Assembly: GCA_937625935.1 (NCBI GenBank)
Contig: OW569347.1
Location: 434,001-498,000, forward strand
Reading direction: 5' to 3'
Source of the DNA: Tetramitus jugosus
Lineage: Eukaryota > Heterolobosea > Eutetramitea > Acrasida > Vahlkampfiidae
DNA: 64,000 nt
Numbering within the stretch: position 1 is the first letter of the stretch; every line of letters starts with the position of its first letter. The notes beneath the pieces were generated by a model. The model did not search any database and was not told the origin of the DNA. It worked only from the letters and a program-made list of their open reading frames with translations. Made by a program: the position numbers and the translations under genes. Positions 29,361 through 39,361 of the stretch are shown here, piece by piece.

Positions 29361-32300
29361 ATGAAAGGGTCGTCGTCACAACATCTCTTTCTATTATTGA
29401 CTGCTTTTGTGGCTCTTTTCTGTGCTCACTTGGTCATGGATCATGTTCATGCACATCAACCACTGCAATCACCTTCGCTGTCCTCCTCATACATGCCATC
29501 CTATGTTCACAAGATGCTCAAACAACAGTTTGGTGCAAGTGCTGATAGTTTCTTCATGAACAATCAAGCATCTGAGAAGAACAACAAGTACTGCACCAAT
29601 GATCGCATGTGTTTCAATAGTGGAACATGTGATGTTGACACTGGTGTGTGTCAATGCATTCCTGGCTTTAAGAATGATCTTGCACAAGGCGTCGTCAATT
29701 GCTCCCTGTTAGGTAAGAATTTGCATTTGTTGTTGTTGTTGTGTTTGTGATTATTTCTAACTGTAAGCTTTATTTAATAGATTGTGCACATAATGGAACG
29801 GGTCCAGACGCCAACCATCATTGTGGTTGTGCTCCAGGATGGGGTGGACTCAATTGTCTTCAATGTTTGTCTGATACTCCATGTCAAGTGCTGTACAATT
29901 CGACAAACACGACTGGTGTCTGTGATCGTACGTTGGTCACATTTTCTGAAAAGAATTTTGAGTGTAATATCACGAGTCCAATGATTCACGCATTGATTGG
30001 AAATGTCATGATGATGCAATGTGGTGGAATGAATGCTACTGAATCAAAGAATGGCACATGTACGATGCAAGTGTTTGATAATTATCCAAATGGAAAGTAT
30101 GATGAAACACTGTTTTGTAACTTTTACAATTGTGATATACAGGTGAGTGCTCAGAACACGATTGATTATCACTGCTCTGCATCCAGTTGCAACTGTTCTA
30201 CGTATGCTGCAAAGTGTCACAATCCAGTTGTTGAGTTTGTTGTGAAGAATATGAAGGGAAAGGCGTCTGTGCATTGTGTTGGTTCTAACTGCATCATTAC
30301 ACAAGCAGAGTTCCCAGGTGAGATTGGCTCCATTTGTCAAGGTGCAGAGTGTCTGGCCAATTATAGACCTCCTCCAATCCCACCTCCAGAGAGTCACTTG
30401 TTGGCCTATATCAGTGCTGGTGTCAGTGGTGGTATTATACTGTTTTGTATCTTGGTTATTGCGTCATCGGTCATTGTGTCATGCCTGCAAGATAAGGCTC
30501 TCAACAGAGAGTATCATTCTATGCGAGGTGAAACTCATGGAGCCAAGATTGAAGTCAAGAATTTGAACTATACGATGAATGTCATGGAAAAGGGAAAGAG
30601 AGTCAGAAGAAAGTTCTTGACCGATATCAATCATACAATTCTACCAGGGTCCGTCACAGCCATCATGGGCCCTTCAGGTGCCGGAAAGGTTTGTATTTGA
30701 ATACTCTTATCTTTTGTTGTCATTGTCCCCATTCACAAATATACATGTACTAACTCTCGCACTTCACACATCTATGCAATGACACAATGAACACAAAAGA
30801 CCACATTGCTCGATATTTTGGCAGCGAGAGCGAAAACAGGAAATGTTACTGGTCAGATTTTTGTCAATGGAAGATTGATTGATCGTTCATATCAGAGAAT
30901 CAGTGGATACGTGTTCCAGGATGACAATTTGATGAGCACAATGACTGTACGCGAATGTATCATGTTTTCTGCGAATTTGAGACTGCCTGACGCTATGGGA
31001 CAAGCAGAGAAGAATAAGAGAGTTGATCAGGTGTTGGTTGATCTTGGTATCGCACACTTGAGGGATAGAAAGATTGGTGATCACATGAACAGAGGTATCT
31101 CAGGTGGTGAGAAGAGAAGAGTTAGTATCGGTATGGAGTTGGTGACGAGTCCTCATATCTTGTATTTGGATGAACCAACCTCTGGTTTGGATAGTGCTAG
31201 TGCTTTCAGTGTGATGAAATCGATTGTCGACCTTGCAAAGCAAGGAAGAACTATCGTCTTCTCTATTCATCAACCTAGATCAAACATTTTTGCGCAGTTT
31301 GATGAGCTTATTTTGATGAGATCAGGTAGAATTGCATACGCAGGAAGAGCAGATAAGGCAGTTGACTCTTTCAAAAAATTGGGTTATGAATGTCCTGCAA
31401 ACTTCAATCCTGCAGACTATTTGATTGATGTGTTGACTCAATCTCAAGCCAACCAACTGTTTAATTATGAACCAGTTAATCAGCCTGATGTGAACAAGAC
31501 ACCTGTGAATGCCCCTCGATATGGTCCTGTGGATGATACCTTTGATAGTCAGTATCCAGAGGCAACATTGTACCAGAACGAAGAACTTCAACTTGGTAAT
31601 TCTGATGTCTTTGAAGGAGAAATTAGACCATACGCTACCTCTTTCTATTCTCAGCTCATGTCATTGTCCTCGAGAGCCTTCAAGAATTTCTACAGAAATT
31701 TCTACCTGATGCCTACTCATTTCCTCTCTGCCCTTATCATGGGTATTTTGCTCGGTTTGATCTACTATCAACTCGGTAACAACATTGCTGCATGTCAAAA
31801 CAGAATGGGTACCATTTTCTTCATGTGTTGCTTGTTGGCATTTGGTGCGATGAGTTCTTTGGAATTGTTTATCACAGAGAGAAGTATTTTCGTGAGAGAA
31901 AGAGCTAATGGCTACTATTACCCTTCTGCCTATTTCATCTCCAAGACGGTGTTCGATATTATTCCTCTCAGAATATTCCCACCACTTATCATGGGTGCCA
32001 TCTCCTACTGGTTGATTGGATTGCGACACACATCGGTGTCTCACTTCTTCTGGTTCCTGTTGATTATGGTGTTGTTTAACATTGTGTCTGGTGCGCTGTG
32101 TATTGCTATCGGTGCTATTGCACCATCTGTGGCCTCTGGTAACGTTACTGCAACACTGTTTATTTTGGCAAGTGCATTGTTTGGAGGATTTTTGTTGAAC
32201 AAGGGATCTATCCCTGTCTATCTCTCCTGGATCCAATACCTGTCTTATTGGAACTACGCATTCGAAGCGCTTTTGATCAATGAGCTCTACGGATTCAAGA

Positions 32301-32479
32301 TTATTATTGATCCAAAGGATATGCCACCAACACCTGGTGATGGTAACTTTTTCCTCAAGGAATTAGGCATGGATCACTCCAGATTCTACATTGATATCAT
32401 CATTCTATCCGTGTTTGCAGTTGTGTACATTATTGCATCAGGCATCCTGATGAAACTATTCGTCAAGGAAAAGAGATAA
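29361..32479 (+). CDS. ABCG-family half transporter with signal peptide and Cys-rich (EGF-like) ectodomain, three exons
   Basis: Exons 29361-29712, 29781-30688 and 30800-32479 give 979 residues. Introns are 68 and 111 nt, and the second one splits the Walker A motif GPSGAGK/TTLLDIL. A signal peptide is followed by ~330 Cys-rich residues including EGF-like blocks CTNDRMCFNSGTCDVDTGVCQCIPGF and CGCAPGWGGLNC. A TM segment (YISAGVSGGIILFCILVIASS) leads to the ATPase: VFQDDNL Q-loop, signature ISGGEKRRVSIG, Walker B ILYLDEPTSGLD, and H-loop SIHQP. The G-type membrane domain with six helices follows, ending in KLFVKEKR. The reverse ABC-TM order is G-subfamily. Similar N-terminal ectodomains occur in some plant ABCG half transporters. 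Substrate unknown; lipids or sterols are typical. Confidence 0.93.
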
Positions 32480-32546
32480 GCTTCTTGAAAACTTCACGTG
32501 TGAAATAATAAAAAAAACAATCATAAATTATACCAACAATAAAACC

Positions 32547-33365
32547 ATGTCGTCATCAACCAATAGCAAAAAGAATGCAACCAACACCAATAAGCCCTTT
32601 ACATTCTCTCCACCACCTCCATCATCACAACAACAACAACAACAACCATTTAGCTTCACTGCTCCCAAATCAAGCACAACAACATCATCGTCTACATTAC
32701 AACCTCCACCTCCACCCCCACCATTATTGGAACAAGTGAGACAATTGTTTCACAAGGACTTTTTGCGACTCGTCAACCAATGGAAGGACATTCATGAACA
32801 ATCTACAGAGACACTCACTGAATTTCTCTCATTTAAAAATTTGTTGCAACAAACAAGTGTTGTTGTTGTTGTTGGCAGTAGTAGTAGTAGTAGTAGTAGT
32901 AGTGAGCAGCAGTCATCATTGCAAGTGAAGCAATACCTGAGAAAGCTAGAGCAATTTCATACGATGCTCTCCCAGTGCATCACACGAGACTTGAAGCAAT
33001 TGTTGTTTGACATGAGAGCATTGGCACAAAAAATCAAGAGTTGTGTTCAGAGTCATGTACACTCTGCAAATCAAATGGAAACGGTGGCAATGGACAATGG
33101 TGACTATGGATTCTTGTGCAGTGCAATGGATTATGTGAGATTTGTGAGCATTTATGTGTCAATGCACGAGAATGATTATGATATGAAGTGTGCGATTGTT
33201 CAGTCGATTCACGAAGAAGAATCCAACTTTGTTCTCAACAGTTATCTCATCTCATGGAAGAAGCAACCGTTTAGGAATGTGGATGTGTTGAGAGGCATGG
33301 AAATGGAGTGGAACAGAGATGAGAAGATGAGAGCCAAATTGGGATTGCCAATCATGTCAAATTGA
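32547..33365 (+). CDS. Hypothetical helical protein with low-complexity N-terminus
   Basis: 272 residues. The first 65 are Ser/Thr/Gln/Pro-rich with PFTFSPPPP and PFSFTAPK, loosely like FG-type spacers, and a PPPPPPP run. The rest is predicted helical: EQVRQLFHKDFLRLVNQWK, LQVKQYLRKLEQFHTML and RDLKQLLFDMRALAQKI. A nine-Ser tract interrupts it. The tail ends KLGLPIMSN. No family is recognised. Confidence 0.7.
   Translation: MSSSTNSKKNATNTNKPFTFSPPPPSSQQQQQQPFSFTAPKSSTTTSSSTLQPPPPPPPLLEQVRQLFHKDFLRLVNQWKDIHEQSTETLTEFLSFKNLLQQTSVVVVVGSSSSSSSSSEQQSSLQVKQYLRKLEQFHTMLSQCITRDLKQLLFDMRALAQKIKSCVQSHVHSANQMETVAMDNGDYGFLCSAMDYVRFVSIYVSMHENDYDMKCAIVQSIHEEESNFVLNSYLISWKKQPFRNVDVLRGMEMEWNRDEKMRAKLGLPIMSN
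32877..32903 (+). repeat. (AGT)9 microsatellite coding for Ser
   Basis: Nine perfect AGT triplets inside the hypothetical gene, directly after GTT triplets coding for Val. Uninterrupted repeats of this kind are prone to length change. Confidence 0.95.
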
Positions 33366-33388
33366 GTTGTTGACGAACATGTTCAAGT

Positions 33389-34357
33389 TTATTCCAATGC
33401 CATGACATAGACATGAATGGCATGGTAGTGAACAAATGCGGCCACTACGGTGAACAAGTGCCAAATGGCATGACTGAACGGTATGGATCCATCGAGTCTA
33501 AAGAACACACATGCTCCAATCGTGTAAAACAATCCACCAAACATGATTTCCACGAGGCTCCACAATGGCAGTCGCGTCTCAAACGCACCTACTGCCATGA
33601 ACGAGAAGAATAGGATCATGTAGAGCACAGAGATCCAACCCATGAACAAGTAGACAACAAGTCCCTGTATGGACGGGAATACATTGGCCACACTCTTGAC
33701 GAGGCCAAATATCGCAATACCCCAGACCAATCCCAAGAAGATTTGAGACAGAGAAAGATGATAGACAGTAAAGTCCACGAGAGCTAACCAGGGAGTATAA
33801 CTACTGGCGATAAAGGTGTAGATCATGGTGTGATCCGCCTTTTGAAACACTCGATTCAATCGTCCTCGATAACCAAACAATAGACCTGTGCTGTGATAGA
33901 TGGCAGAGACAGAGAAGAGCATGATGCACGAACCACCAAACACAATGGCCGAAATCTTCTCTCTCTTCGTATTCACCACCGTGTTCAGCATGTTGTACAG
34001 TGTGTAGACAGCAATGAGAGCAGGTATGAGATGCGTGACAATGTTGGCACACTCTTCTGCATAGCTCGGCATGTAGTCGTCAGAGATAGAGAATGAAGAG
34101 CCGTCGGCCTTGGTGTTCATGACATGAATCGGTGCACAACAGGGACACGAGAAATAAACCTTCCGGAACACTGTGGTTGCTTGTTTGTCAATCTCGGAGA
34201 TTACTTCGGAACATAGTTCTTTGGGTAAGCTGGATTGCGAGGTAACATTGATCTGATCACTATCTCCTGCACATGTGGAGAGGGCACCAAGGTGTTTGTG
34301 GTCAGTCTTTTGCGCCTTCTGTGCATATTGGGATTTGTTCTTTGTTGAGTGAATCAT
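33389..34357 (-). CDS. PAQR family (adiponectin/progestin receptor-like, haemolysin III superfamily) membrane protein
   Basis: 322 residues from the ATG at 34357; an upstream in-frame TTG at 34471 was not used. After ~100 polar residues the protein has seven hydrophobic segments. The family signature residues are present: YAEECANIVTHLIPALIA (E, N, H) before the first helix, SAIYHSTG, the KADHTMIYTFIASSYTPW Asp-His motif, and the C-terminal HAIWHLFTVVAAFVHYHAI with the zinc-binding HxxxH. Members are zinc-dependent ceramidase-like or signalling proteins. Which branch this belongs to is not decided. Confidence 0.88.
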   Translation of the reverse strand: MIHSTKNKSQYAQKAQKTDHKHLGALSTCAGDSDQINVTSQSSLPKELCSEVISEIDKQATTVFRKVYFSCPCCAPIHVMNTKADGSSFSISDDYMPSYAEECANIVTHLIPALIAVYTLYNMLNTVVNTKREKISAIVFGGSCIMLFSVSAIYHSTGLLFGYRGRLNRVFQKADHTMIYTFIASSYTPWLALVDFTVYHLSLSQIFLGLVWGIAIFGLVKSVANVFPSIQGLVVYLFMGWISVLYMILFFSFMAVGAFETRLPLWSLVEIMFGGLFYTIGACVFFRLDGSIPFSHAIWHLFTVVAAFVHYHAIHVYVMALE

Positions 34358-34621
34358 TGTTGTCGTATTGTTATTGGGATCAATCGGAATTCTATGTTTT
34401 TGCTTAGGTCCATGCAGACTCTTTTTCAGCGAAACGAAGCCATAAATAAGAATCAGTGAACCGCTGCACAATGAGATAGCGGGGGTAAAATGTCGGGGGC
34501 CGAAAACGCCCCGGAATCTTGTAATGGAAGATTGATCGGTTCTATTCTTTCTTCCTCAAAAATAAACAACAAAATACAACCGACTCAGCCCTGATTCTGT
34601 CCAGAAAGATCATGCAAATAC

Positions 34622-37594
34622 ATGCACTCAATGAATGACACAAATTCTACCACACCACTGAACTTGTTCTGGACATGGTACCAGAACGAGCGTAAGTACT
34701 CTGTCAGCACTATCTATAACATGGGATTTGACAAAAAGAGATACAAGAACTTACGGTTGAACCATTTGGCACCCCCTGGAGAAACAGGATTGAAAATGAA
34801 TAGCATGACATTTGGTTCTCTCAAATGGTTGATCAAGTTAACGTATGACAAACGTTGCAATGAAGCTGTTAGCAATTCGCTCATTAACATTCTTGATGAC
34901 ACACTAGCACAACACTGCTACTTTAAAGATCCGACTGGATTCAACATTGAGCGAGTAGAATACAAGAGAAAAAGAAAGAGGTCGGATTGTGTGGAGAGAG
35001 AAACAATACAACCAGGAACCGAGGATGAAGTTCATCACTTCAATGAGAATTTATCATCTCAGCAAGCACCACTCGATAATTCCACACAAGCAATACCACT
35101 TTTATCTTCCAATCTTAGTTGCCCAGAGATCAAAGGCATTTTGTCCAAGGCAGATAAAATGATACCAGAGAAGCAATTTGACTGCTCAATTATGGATCTC
35201 CGATGTAGTAACTGTAAGCAGACAATCCTTGAAACCAAACCAGGTCGAAAGCATGACAAAGAACTTTCATTACTGTCAAACAAACAGCGCAACGCCAATT
35301 GTAACCGATTTGTTATATCATTCAAATGGATGTTGATGTTGCTATGTCAAATGTTCACGACAACATTAGAAGCATATTTCAAGCACTATCCGGCAGAGTT
35401 TCTTTCCATTTTAACAAGCTTTATTCATACTACACAGAAGCATCGCAAAATCGTGAATCAAATCCTAAGTGATGGATACAAAAGTTTCACTACTCATCAG
35501 CTTCTGTTTCACAAAGATAGATATTTCATATCTGATCTCACTTACTTCTCTTTCTATCACGCATTGTACCTCAACTGGCTATTCCCATCTAAAACTGAGG
35601 TACAGAATTTGAGAGGAAGTATCAACAAGACAATTTCAGATAACTGGGAAGTGAAAAAGGTTGTTGACGATCAAAACACTCATATCGGTTGGACATGCTC
35701 AATCCGTTCAGTACTGATGCATCTCATGCAAGTACAAATCCGTTACTCGCAGGATATATCCGAACCACCCAATCATATAGAGTTGGTACTCTCAGGAGAC
35801 GGACGCAAAAATGATGGAGGTCAAAATATCATTGCTCTGAAACCAATCGGTTTATCGCAGTTCGATTCTCAGAGTCGCGATTCTGTATTTCCTGTGGTGT
35901 TTTGGAAAGGAGCAGAAAAGATTGCGAGAGAGTGCCTCCAACCCGTAATTCAAATTGTTAAGCAATTATGTAACGATGGAGGATTGTCATACACCATACC
36001 AGTACCACGAGGTTCGTATGCCGCGGCATCGACTGCCTTTTCTTTTATCAAGTTCATTTGGTGCTCTGATCTTGCTTTTCTAGACACAGTATGTGATGGA
36101 GGTCTTTACAGCAGAAGTAACCATCACTTATTCTGTCCATATTGTCAGTGCAAGAAGATAGATTGTGATAAGCACTATTCAAGCAGTGACCCTAGAAAAA
36201 TCACATTCTTTGGCTTGGAAATGCCTGTTAAAATCTGTTCATTGCATTGCAAACAAGCAATAACAAGGAGATTGTTGTTGAATATGGCGTTATCCACAGA
36301 CTCCGTAGGTATCGCAGAGATAAGCAGTAAGATCCACTCTATCTCTGGTCTAGGCAACTTTGATTTCTTGATCAAGGAGAATGCGGGTCCTCGAGATGAT
36401 GATGATGATGAAGGGGCTGAATCTCAGCCTGACAGTGGAAGTGTCAGAGTGCCAAAACTCACTGGAAATCAGTGTGATGCACTGATAAAAAAGGCGGTCA
36501 TACTCTTTTCGTCATTGGATGGAACCACTGACCAAGCACTAGCCGATATATGGCTCCTTTGGTCTTTCATATGTTTTGGATACTTGGAAGCGACCAATGA
36601 TCTCTTACAGAACAAGAGAAATCTGCAAGAAGCAGAAATAATTCTCAAGAGGTTGGACACATTGGTGTACTCAAGGTTTGGAGCCGGAGCACGGATGGGT
36701 TACTACTTCCACATTGTTGTAAAGCATCTACCTTCGTTGTTGTCGTATGGATCGTTACAGCCATATTCTGGTCAAGCTTTGGAGGCACATCACCAAGTGG
36801 GCACCAGAATCCAGGAAAGAGCAGTTTTTAAAGGAACATCTGTTGGCAAAAGCAACACCCCTCATGATGTTCTCCTTCATATATTCCTTCATCCACTACG
36901 TGCTCTTTTCCTATCTGCAAATCACGATGGATGTAATTGGAATCTGCGAAGAAGTAGGAAACGGCGATGTGATGCGATCGATAGATCGATGAGAGCAGAC
37001 AACAACCTAGATACTACATTGTCAAGTGACGGTCTCATGGACTTATTAGGTGCGAACTATGATATTGAGGCCGATGAAACAGAGTCCTCGAATGATAGAG
37101 TGACTGTGGAAGAATTGTCTACAACAGAAGACATACAAGCGTCACCAACATCTTCAACTCAACAAATGGAAAGTTCACTACTCAATCATGCTAGCGAAGA
37201 ACTGGAAATCCTTGCTCAGAAGTTTGATAGACATCTCGAAAAGCGGAAGGCAGTCTTAGATATTGTTTTGAATAGAAATCTGGCATCTTACCGATTCACA
37301 ATACCACAACGTCTTCAATTTGCAAGCCAAGCTCGCCTAGGATCGGTAGAAAACTATTCCAATCCACTTCCCAATCCGGTCCTAAGTGAACGTAGAGTAG
37401 CAGATCATGTAGAGCTTGTGGAACCAGCGATTGCTCTGGAAACTTTTAGTGGAGAATCGATCGTGACTGTCACAAACCGGAGCACTAACATGGCTTTCGC
37501 ACAGCATCCATTGGGTGATCGATATCGATCTGAGATCCTCGGTCAGCACATCTGGTCCACAATCAGGCAGAAGCAGAATGGATCTCATTCTTGA
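34622..37594 (+). CDS. Large protein of an unrecognised family (paralogue 1), possible transposase-like
   Basis: 990 residues, intact. Conserved with the copy at 39362-42422 over the full length. Shared blocks: YSVSTI, KPGRKHDKELS, YFSFYHALYLNWLFPSKTE (here), LSGDGRKNDGGQNI with Asp393, KPIGLSQFD, WCSDLAFLDTVCDGGLYS with Asp483 and Asp492, a CPYCQCKKIDC metal-binding knot, HCKQAITRRLLLNMAL, MGYYFHIVVKHLP, GSLQPYSGQALEAHHQ with Glu721, and CNWNLRR. A basic KRKRKR occurs near residue 115. Conserved Asp…Asp…Glu with a Cys knot would suit an RNase H-fold transposase, but no known superfamily is recognised. That function is speculation. It converges on a small partner gene 118 bp away. Confidence 0.85.
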   Translation: MHSMNDTNSTTPLNLFWTWYQNERKYSVSTIYNMGFDKKRYKNLRLNHLAPPGETGLKMNSMTFGSLKWLIKLTYDKRCNEAVSNSLINILDDTLAQHCYFKDPTGFNIERVEYKRKRKRSDCVERETIQPGTEDEVHHFNENLSSQQAPLDNSTQAIPLLSSNLSCPEIKGILSKADKMIPEKQFDCSIMDLRCSNCKQTILETKPGRKHDKELSLLSNKQRNANCNRFVISFKWMLMLLCQMFTTTLEAYFKHYPAEFLSILTSFIHTTQKHRKIVNQILSDGYKSFTTHQLLFHKDRYFISDLTYFSFYHALYLNWLFPSKTEVQNLRGSINKTISDNWEVKKVVDDQNTHIGWTCSIRSVLMHLMQVQIRYSQDISEPPNHIELVLSGDGRKNDGGQNIIALKPIGLSQFDSQSRDSVFPVVFWKGAEKIARECLQPVIQIVKQLCNDGGLSYTIPVPRGSYAAASTAFSFIKFIWCSDLAFLDTVCDGGLYSRSNHHLFCPYCQCKKIDCDKHYSSSDPRKITFFGLEMPVKICSLHCKQAITRRLLLNMALSTDSVGIAEISSKIHSISGLGNFDFLIKENAGPRDDDDDEGAESQPDSGSVRVPKLTGNQCDALIKKAVILFSSLDGTTDQALADIWLLWSFICFGYLEATNDLLQNKRNLQEAEIILKRLDTLVYSRFGAGARMGYYFHIVVKHLPSLLSYGSLQPYSGQALEAHHQVGTRIQERAVFKGTSVGKSNTPHDVLLHIFLHPLRALFLSANHDGCNWNLRRSRKRRCDAIDRSMRADNNLDTTLSSDGLMDLLGANYDIEADETESSNDRVTVEELSTTEDIQASPTSSTQQMESSLLNHASEELEILAQKFDRHLEKRKAVLDIVLNRNLASYRFTIPQRLQFASQARLGSVENYSNPLPNPVLSERRVADHVELVEPAIALETFSGESIVTVTNRSTNMAFAQHPLGDRYRSEILGQHIWSTIRQKQNGSHS

Positions 37595-37711
37595 GTTTTT
37601 TTTGGCAGATTCATGACAGTAGAAGAAGTTCTATTCTATGTCAAGGCCCTATTGTACATACGGTGCGACATCGAGAAAACTCTAGTGTGTTCGATATTGA
37701 AATTGTTTATT

Positions 37712-38212
37712 TTAGCCTGGAACGAGAAATCTTTGGTCGTTCCACATCATTGTGCAAATCTGGGTATAATTACAGTACACCCGATTGTTCATTGTATTTA
37801 CAATGAACGCAATGTACGTGTAGTAGGCGTGATACATGACTGTACCACGTTTGTAGTACTTTGATGCCCATCTACCTCCCAGATCTGGCATGCAATCGTT
37901 AAAAATAAACCACTCATGCGGCACGTTGTATTCAATTCCATCATAGGTGGCCTTTCTTTGTGTGGTTCGCACACAACATTCCGGTTGCATACGGAAAAAT
38001 TCTCGCAGTATCTCAACGGGGCAGGATGGCAGAACCAAATTTCTTCCATTCTTCAACTGTCGTGGTTGAATTCTACTCCACAATACGTCTCGTGCGTCTG
38101 CACAAAATTCGAGCATCCGATTGGTGATGTAAAAATCTCTGTACGACACATCGATAGTTTCATTTGCAACTCTGGTATCGTGGTCGGAGGGAATGTTGTC
38201 TGCACTGTTCAT
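37712..38212 (-). CDS. Small partner protein of unrecognised family (copy 1)
   Basis: 166 residues from ATG at 38212. The C-terminal ~130 residues are clearly homologous to the 38493-39278 protein: LEFC…VLW.R.QPRQ.K, MPDLGGRW.SKYYKRG..MYH.YYT.IAF.VNT, NYTQ and a common terminus FLVPG. No known domain is recognised. It stands tail-to-tail with large paralogue 1 and head-to-head with copy 2. Confidence 0.8.
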   Translation of the reverse strand: MNSADNIPSDHDTRVANETIDVSYRDFYITNRMLEFCADARDVLWSRIQPRQLKNGRNLVLPSCPVEILREFFRMQPECCVRTTQRKATYDGIEYNVPHEWFIFNDCMPDLGGRWASKYYKRGTVMYHAYYTYIAFIVNTMNNRVYCNYTQICTMMWNDQRFLVPG

Positions 38213-38492
38213 CTTTTTGGTCGCTATTCATCGTTGTTGTCGTTAAATATCGTTGTATGGTTGGTTCGCTTTTCTTCTTTTTTTAATTTGTTGATGGTTG
38301 ATGGAATCTGAGCAAACTTCTCCCGGAGTAATTTTTTATCTCTCTGTGTTGTCACAACGAGATAATCTGATTCTCCGAGGGAAGATCCCATCAAACAAAA
38401 AAAGATGATGAATCATTGTAAAGTTGTCACTTTAACACAGGACGCAGTTTAAATTTTTTTCACCCACACAACAACAGATAAAAAGCAACAAA
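38213..38492. promoter_or_regulatory. Shared divergent promoter region at the centre of the mirrored cluster
   Basis: 280 bp between the two small genes' start codons. AT-rich with CACAACAACAGATAAAAAGCAAC just before the start at 38493. It contains an imperfect dyad around the GAGATAATCTGATTCTC segment at about 38360. It lies near the symmetry centre of the four-gene cluster. Confidence 0.45.
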
Positions 38493-39278
38493 ATGCCTCG
38501 CACTAACTCTATACAAGTTGGGGTTTCGCCTCAAGAACCTTACGGTCGACCAGAAGAGAATTCATCTACTTGCACCTCCGGTGACCTGCAGGATATCATC
38601 AACCTGCTCTCTAACTCGAGAAACGACCTGCAACAAGAAGTTCGCGAACTTCACACCGAGCTTCAGCTGAAAGAAGAACTAATACTGCGTTTTCAACACG
38701 AGTATGTGAAATTGCAAGAATTAATCAGTCACATGAACGAGGAGAAAGGAAATCTAGATCAATCACGGAATTTACATCCGGAAACACCAGCAACCACACT
38801 GTCCCAGCCCGAAACGTCTCGAATTACACACGATGACCTCACTCCTTTTCGTAGGTACCATAACACACATCGCCTGTTGGAGTTTTGTGGAAACACAAGG
38901 AAAGTCCTGTGGAACCGGATGCAGCCACGTCAAATGAAGACTGGAAACGGACTACTTCTGGGTCAATGTCCAGCACCCTTACTCAAATTCTTCTTCGATC
39001 AACAGCCTTTCTACACTTCGAAGATATCGCGAAGAAAGGTGGTCCGCGATGGCTTGGAGACACACGTATCAATACAATGGTACATCTACAATGAGAAGAT
39101 GCCTGATCTGGGCGGAAGATGGTCTTCAAAATACTACAAACGTGGTAGTGAGATGTATCATTCGTACTATACTCGGATAGCTTTTGGTGTAAACACTGAA
39201 GATAACCGTGTTTATGTCAACTACACGCAGGTGACCACCTTGTTGTGGAATAACAGTTCTTTCCTAGTACCTGGCTGA
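38493..39278 (+). CDS. Small partner protein of unrecognised family (copy 2) with N-terminal coiled coil
   Basis: 261 residues. Residues ~30-90 form a likely coiled coil (DLQDIINLLSNSRNDLQQEV, LQLKEELILRFQHEYVKLQ). The conserved C-terminal domain matches copy 1: HRLLEFCGNTRKVLWNRMQP, MPDLGGRWSSKYYKRGSEMYH, IAFGVNTEDNRVYVNYTQ and final FLVPG. Copy 1 lacks the coiled coil. Tail-to-tail with the frameshifted large paralogue, 83 bp between stops. Confidence 0.82.
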   Translation: MPRTNSIQVGVSPQEPYGRPEENSSTCTSGDLQDIINLLSNSRNDLQQEVRELHTELQLKEELILRFQHEYVKLQELISHMNEEKGNLDQSRNLHPETPATTLSQPETSRITHDDLTPFRRYHNTHRLLEFCGNTRKVLWNRMQPRQMKTGNGLLLGQCPAPLLKFFFDQQPFYTSKISRRKVVRDGLETHVSIQWYIYNEKMPDLGGRWSSKYYKRGSEMYHSYYTRIAFGVNTEDNRVYVNYTQVTTLLWNNSSFLVPG

Positions 39279-39361
39279 TTCGATTGATAGTCTAACAATA
39301 CCTACGATGCTGCCATCAAAATTTTCAACGTTAATAGGTTGATTTACTTCTACCTTTCAAT

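Noticed and set aside
34512-34519. CGGAATCT upstream of large paralogue 1, same octamer as the LINE junctions
   Set aside because: Single occurrence without an A run, poly(A) or LINE sequence; probably chance, though it could be an empty target.
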